Below are positions 62,500 through 64,000 of a stretch of DNA of 64,000 nt, one piece after another (position 1 is the stretch's first letter; every line of letters starts with the position of its first letter). Location of the stretch: positions 539,224 through 603,223 of the forward strand of contig VYZI01000348.1 in the NCBI GenBank assembly GCA_013397695.1. The letters run 5' to 3'. Made by a program: the position numbers and the translations under genes. The notes beneath the pieces were generated by a model, which saw only the letters and a list, made by a program, of their open reading frames with translations, was not told the origin of the DNA and searched no databases. The DNA comes from Centropus unirufus (lineage: Eukaryota > Chordata > Aves > Cuculiformes > Centropidae).

Positions 62500-62675
62500 A
62501 AAATGGTCCAGAGAAGTCGTGGAAGCTCCATCCCTGGAGGTGTTCAAGCCAGGCTGGATGAGCCTTTGAGCAACCTGATCCAGCGGGAGGTGTCCCTGCC
62601 AATGGCAGGGCCATGGAACTGGATGGGCTTTATGGTACTTTCCAATGCAAACCATTCCATGATTCTGTGAAACAG
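62500..62675 (+). mobile_element. CR1 LINE, 3' end including tail
   Basis: Contains the hallmark CR1 3' blocks in order: 'catccctggaggtgttcaa', 'aggctggatgagcctttgagcaacctg', 'gggaggtgtccctgcc', 'ggaactggatgggctttatgg', and the terminal 'accattccatgattctgtg'. The translated remnant includes the end of CR1 ORF2 with stops and frameshifts. It lies inside HS3ST3 intron 1, antisense to the gene, and is 5'-truncated as usual for LINE insertions. Confidence 0.93.
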
Positions 62676-64000
62676 ACTGGTCAAATTCATGGTGGATGAA
62701 TTTCATCGGCGATGAAATGTCAAATGTCCCAGAGCTACTTCACCCACAGAGAGCCTCAACCCCAACTGTCCTCAAGTGGGAGCTGACAAGAGGAGATCTA
62801 CAAACCATCAGCTTCCGTCCACTTGTTCATAGACAACTGATCCCAGCAGGGCTGGCTTGCTCTTTGCCCTGGCTCCATGAAGCTGTTCCTATAGGTTTTT
62901 GGCCCTGGCCAGTCTCATGCATCATCCTTTCTCCCCATGCGCACCAAGATGTGGAGGTGCCACCTTCTGCTTTGGAAACCCTGTGATGACTGAGTCACCA
63001 GGAAGCATCTGACCCCGCGAAAGTGAAGGAGTCAGGTTGTACCCCCCCTTCTTCACTGCCTTTGCCCCTGTGGCACAGCTTTCCACAAGGGCAAGCTGCC
63101 TTGGAGCAAGAGCAGGAGGGGCTGAACTGGCAGCAGTGAGGCCAGGGCATCACGAAGGCTGCACTGACTTTTCTTTGTGTTTTGATAAGGAGTGAATTCT
63201 CTGCCGTGTCTTCCCAAGGAGTAGATTAACCCCTTTCATGGTGAGACTGCAACAGAGAAGCTTTCTTCCACACCCAGGAATGAACATGCACCTCTGCTGC
63301 GAGGCTGGACATGCCAGGAGCCATGGGGAATGTGCTACCACAGCTTTTGGGAGATTAATTAATTACAAAAGGCACCTTTCATGGATGTAAACAGTTGCCT
63401 GGAGGCCTCCCTGGACTTAAGGCATCTGGGTTTTATTGCAAATGAGCCACTTGAAAAGAGAAGAACCACAAAAATGTTTTTGGCAAGAGCAGTCACCAGT
63501 TGGCCCTGCCAGAATAAATGAATTCTGTTATTTTAATTTTAGTAGAGCTAAGGGCTTTATTTAATTACTTAATTGAGGAGGAAGACTTTCCTCAAAGGGA
63601 GCTTTTCGGCTGTGCATGCATATTAATATCTGGCCTTTTCCAGGTCTGTACTTTCAGCAGTGGTGTCTGACACAGCTGCTCCTGTGTCTGGTCAAAGCCC
63701 CTGGTGGTGGCTCATGGGGCTGCTGCTCACGGCCCCTTCCCCTTCCCCATGGGCTGCACTGGATTTCACTTCGGTAATGCAGTGGTCTGGAATTGTCCTC
63801 CTTTGGCACTGCTGGGGAAAACTGTCCAGTACCTGGCCAGGGGAGGAGAGACACAGTTGCAGGGTCAGCTTCTCAGAGGGTCAGGCTGGAGCGGGGGATG
63901 CTGCGCAAGGGCTGAGCACCAGGAGGTTGCAGGTCCCAGTGATGCACGTGGGATTTCCTGGTAGTCCCTGCTGTGCCAGACCCGGACACTGGCACATTAG
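62676..64000 (-). other. HS3ST3 intron 1, continuing to the window edge
   Basis: No exon 1 signature (membrane anchor, or the Lys-Gly-Gly-Thr-Arg PAPS loop) was found on the minus strand, so exon 1 should lie beyond 64,000. A long first intron is normal for this gene pair. The segment 63340-63640 is AT-rich and repeat-free, with several TTAATTAA-like cores. The rest is unremarkable. Confidence 0.6.

Overview
The window looks like avian (or at least sauropsid) nuclear DNA. Two things point there. Decayed fragments of the CR1 LINE, the main interspersed repeat of birds, are scattered on both strands. The single recognisable gene is a vertebrate heparan sulfate 3-O-sulfotransferase. No SINE family, tRNA, rRNA, CRISPR array or bacterial-style operon was recognised. 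One 135-base run of N and one single n show that this is a draft scaffold.

Positions 1 to about 58,300 appear to be a gene desert. The open frames there are short, overlap on both strands, lack recognisable domains, and are either chance frames or decayed CR1 ORF2. The supportable features are about seven CR1 fragments, a few microsatellites and short tandem repeats, an ancient palindromic repeat (34508-34567), an assembly gap (41251-41385), and several AT-rich segments with many homeodomain-like TAAT cores. Those AT-rich segments could be conserved non-coding elements, but this cannot be tested without an alignment.

Positions 58,900-64,000 carry the 3' end of a gene on the minus strand. The complete terminal coding exon (58903-59521) belongs to an HS3ST3-type heparan sulfate glucosamine 3-O-sulfotransferase (HS3ST3A1 or HS3ST3B1). 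It has a clear splice acceptor, and the known PAPS/substrate-contact residues and the cysteine pair are in place. Exon 1 (cytoplasmic tail, membrane anchor, PAPS 5' loop) is not in the window and should lie beyond position 64,000. The rest of the right end is intron, with one CR1 copy. The desert therefore lies downstream of the gene's 3' end.

The most notable observation is a 1,409-bp direct tandem duplication, 59269-60677 and 60679-62087. The copies are separated by exactly one n and differ at only three positions that I found. It repeats the 5' part of the exon plus the adjacent intron. The junction falls inside the exon at an ambiguous base, so the simplest reading is two overlapping contigs (or two haplotypes) joined without merging, not a biological partial gene duplication. 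It leaves a truncated pseudo-exon (60679-60931) that could mislead gene prediction. I found no convincing new biological system in this window.
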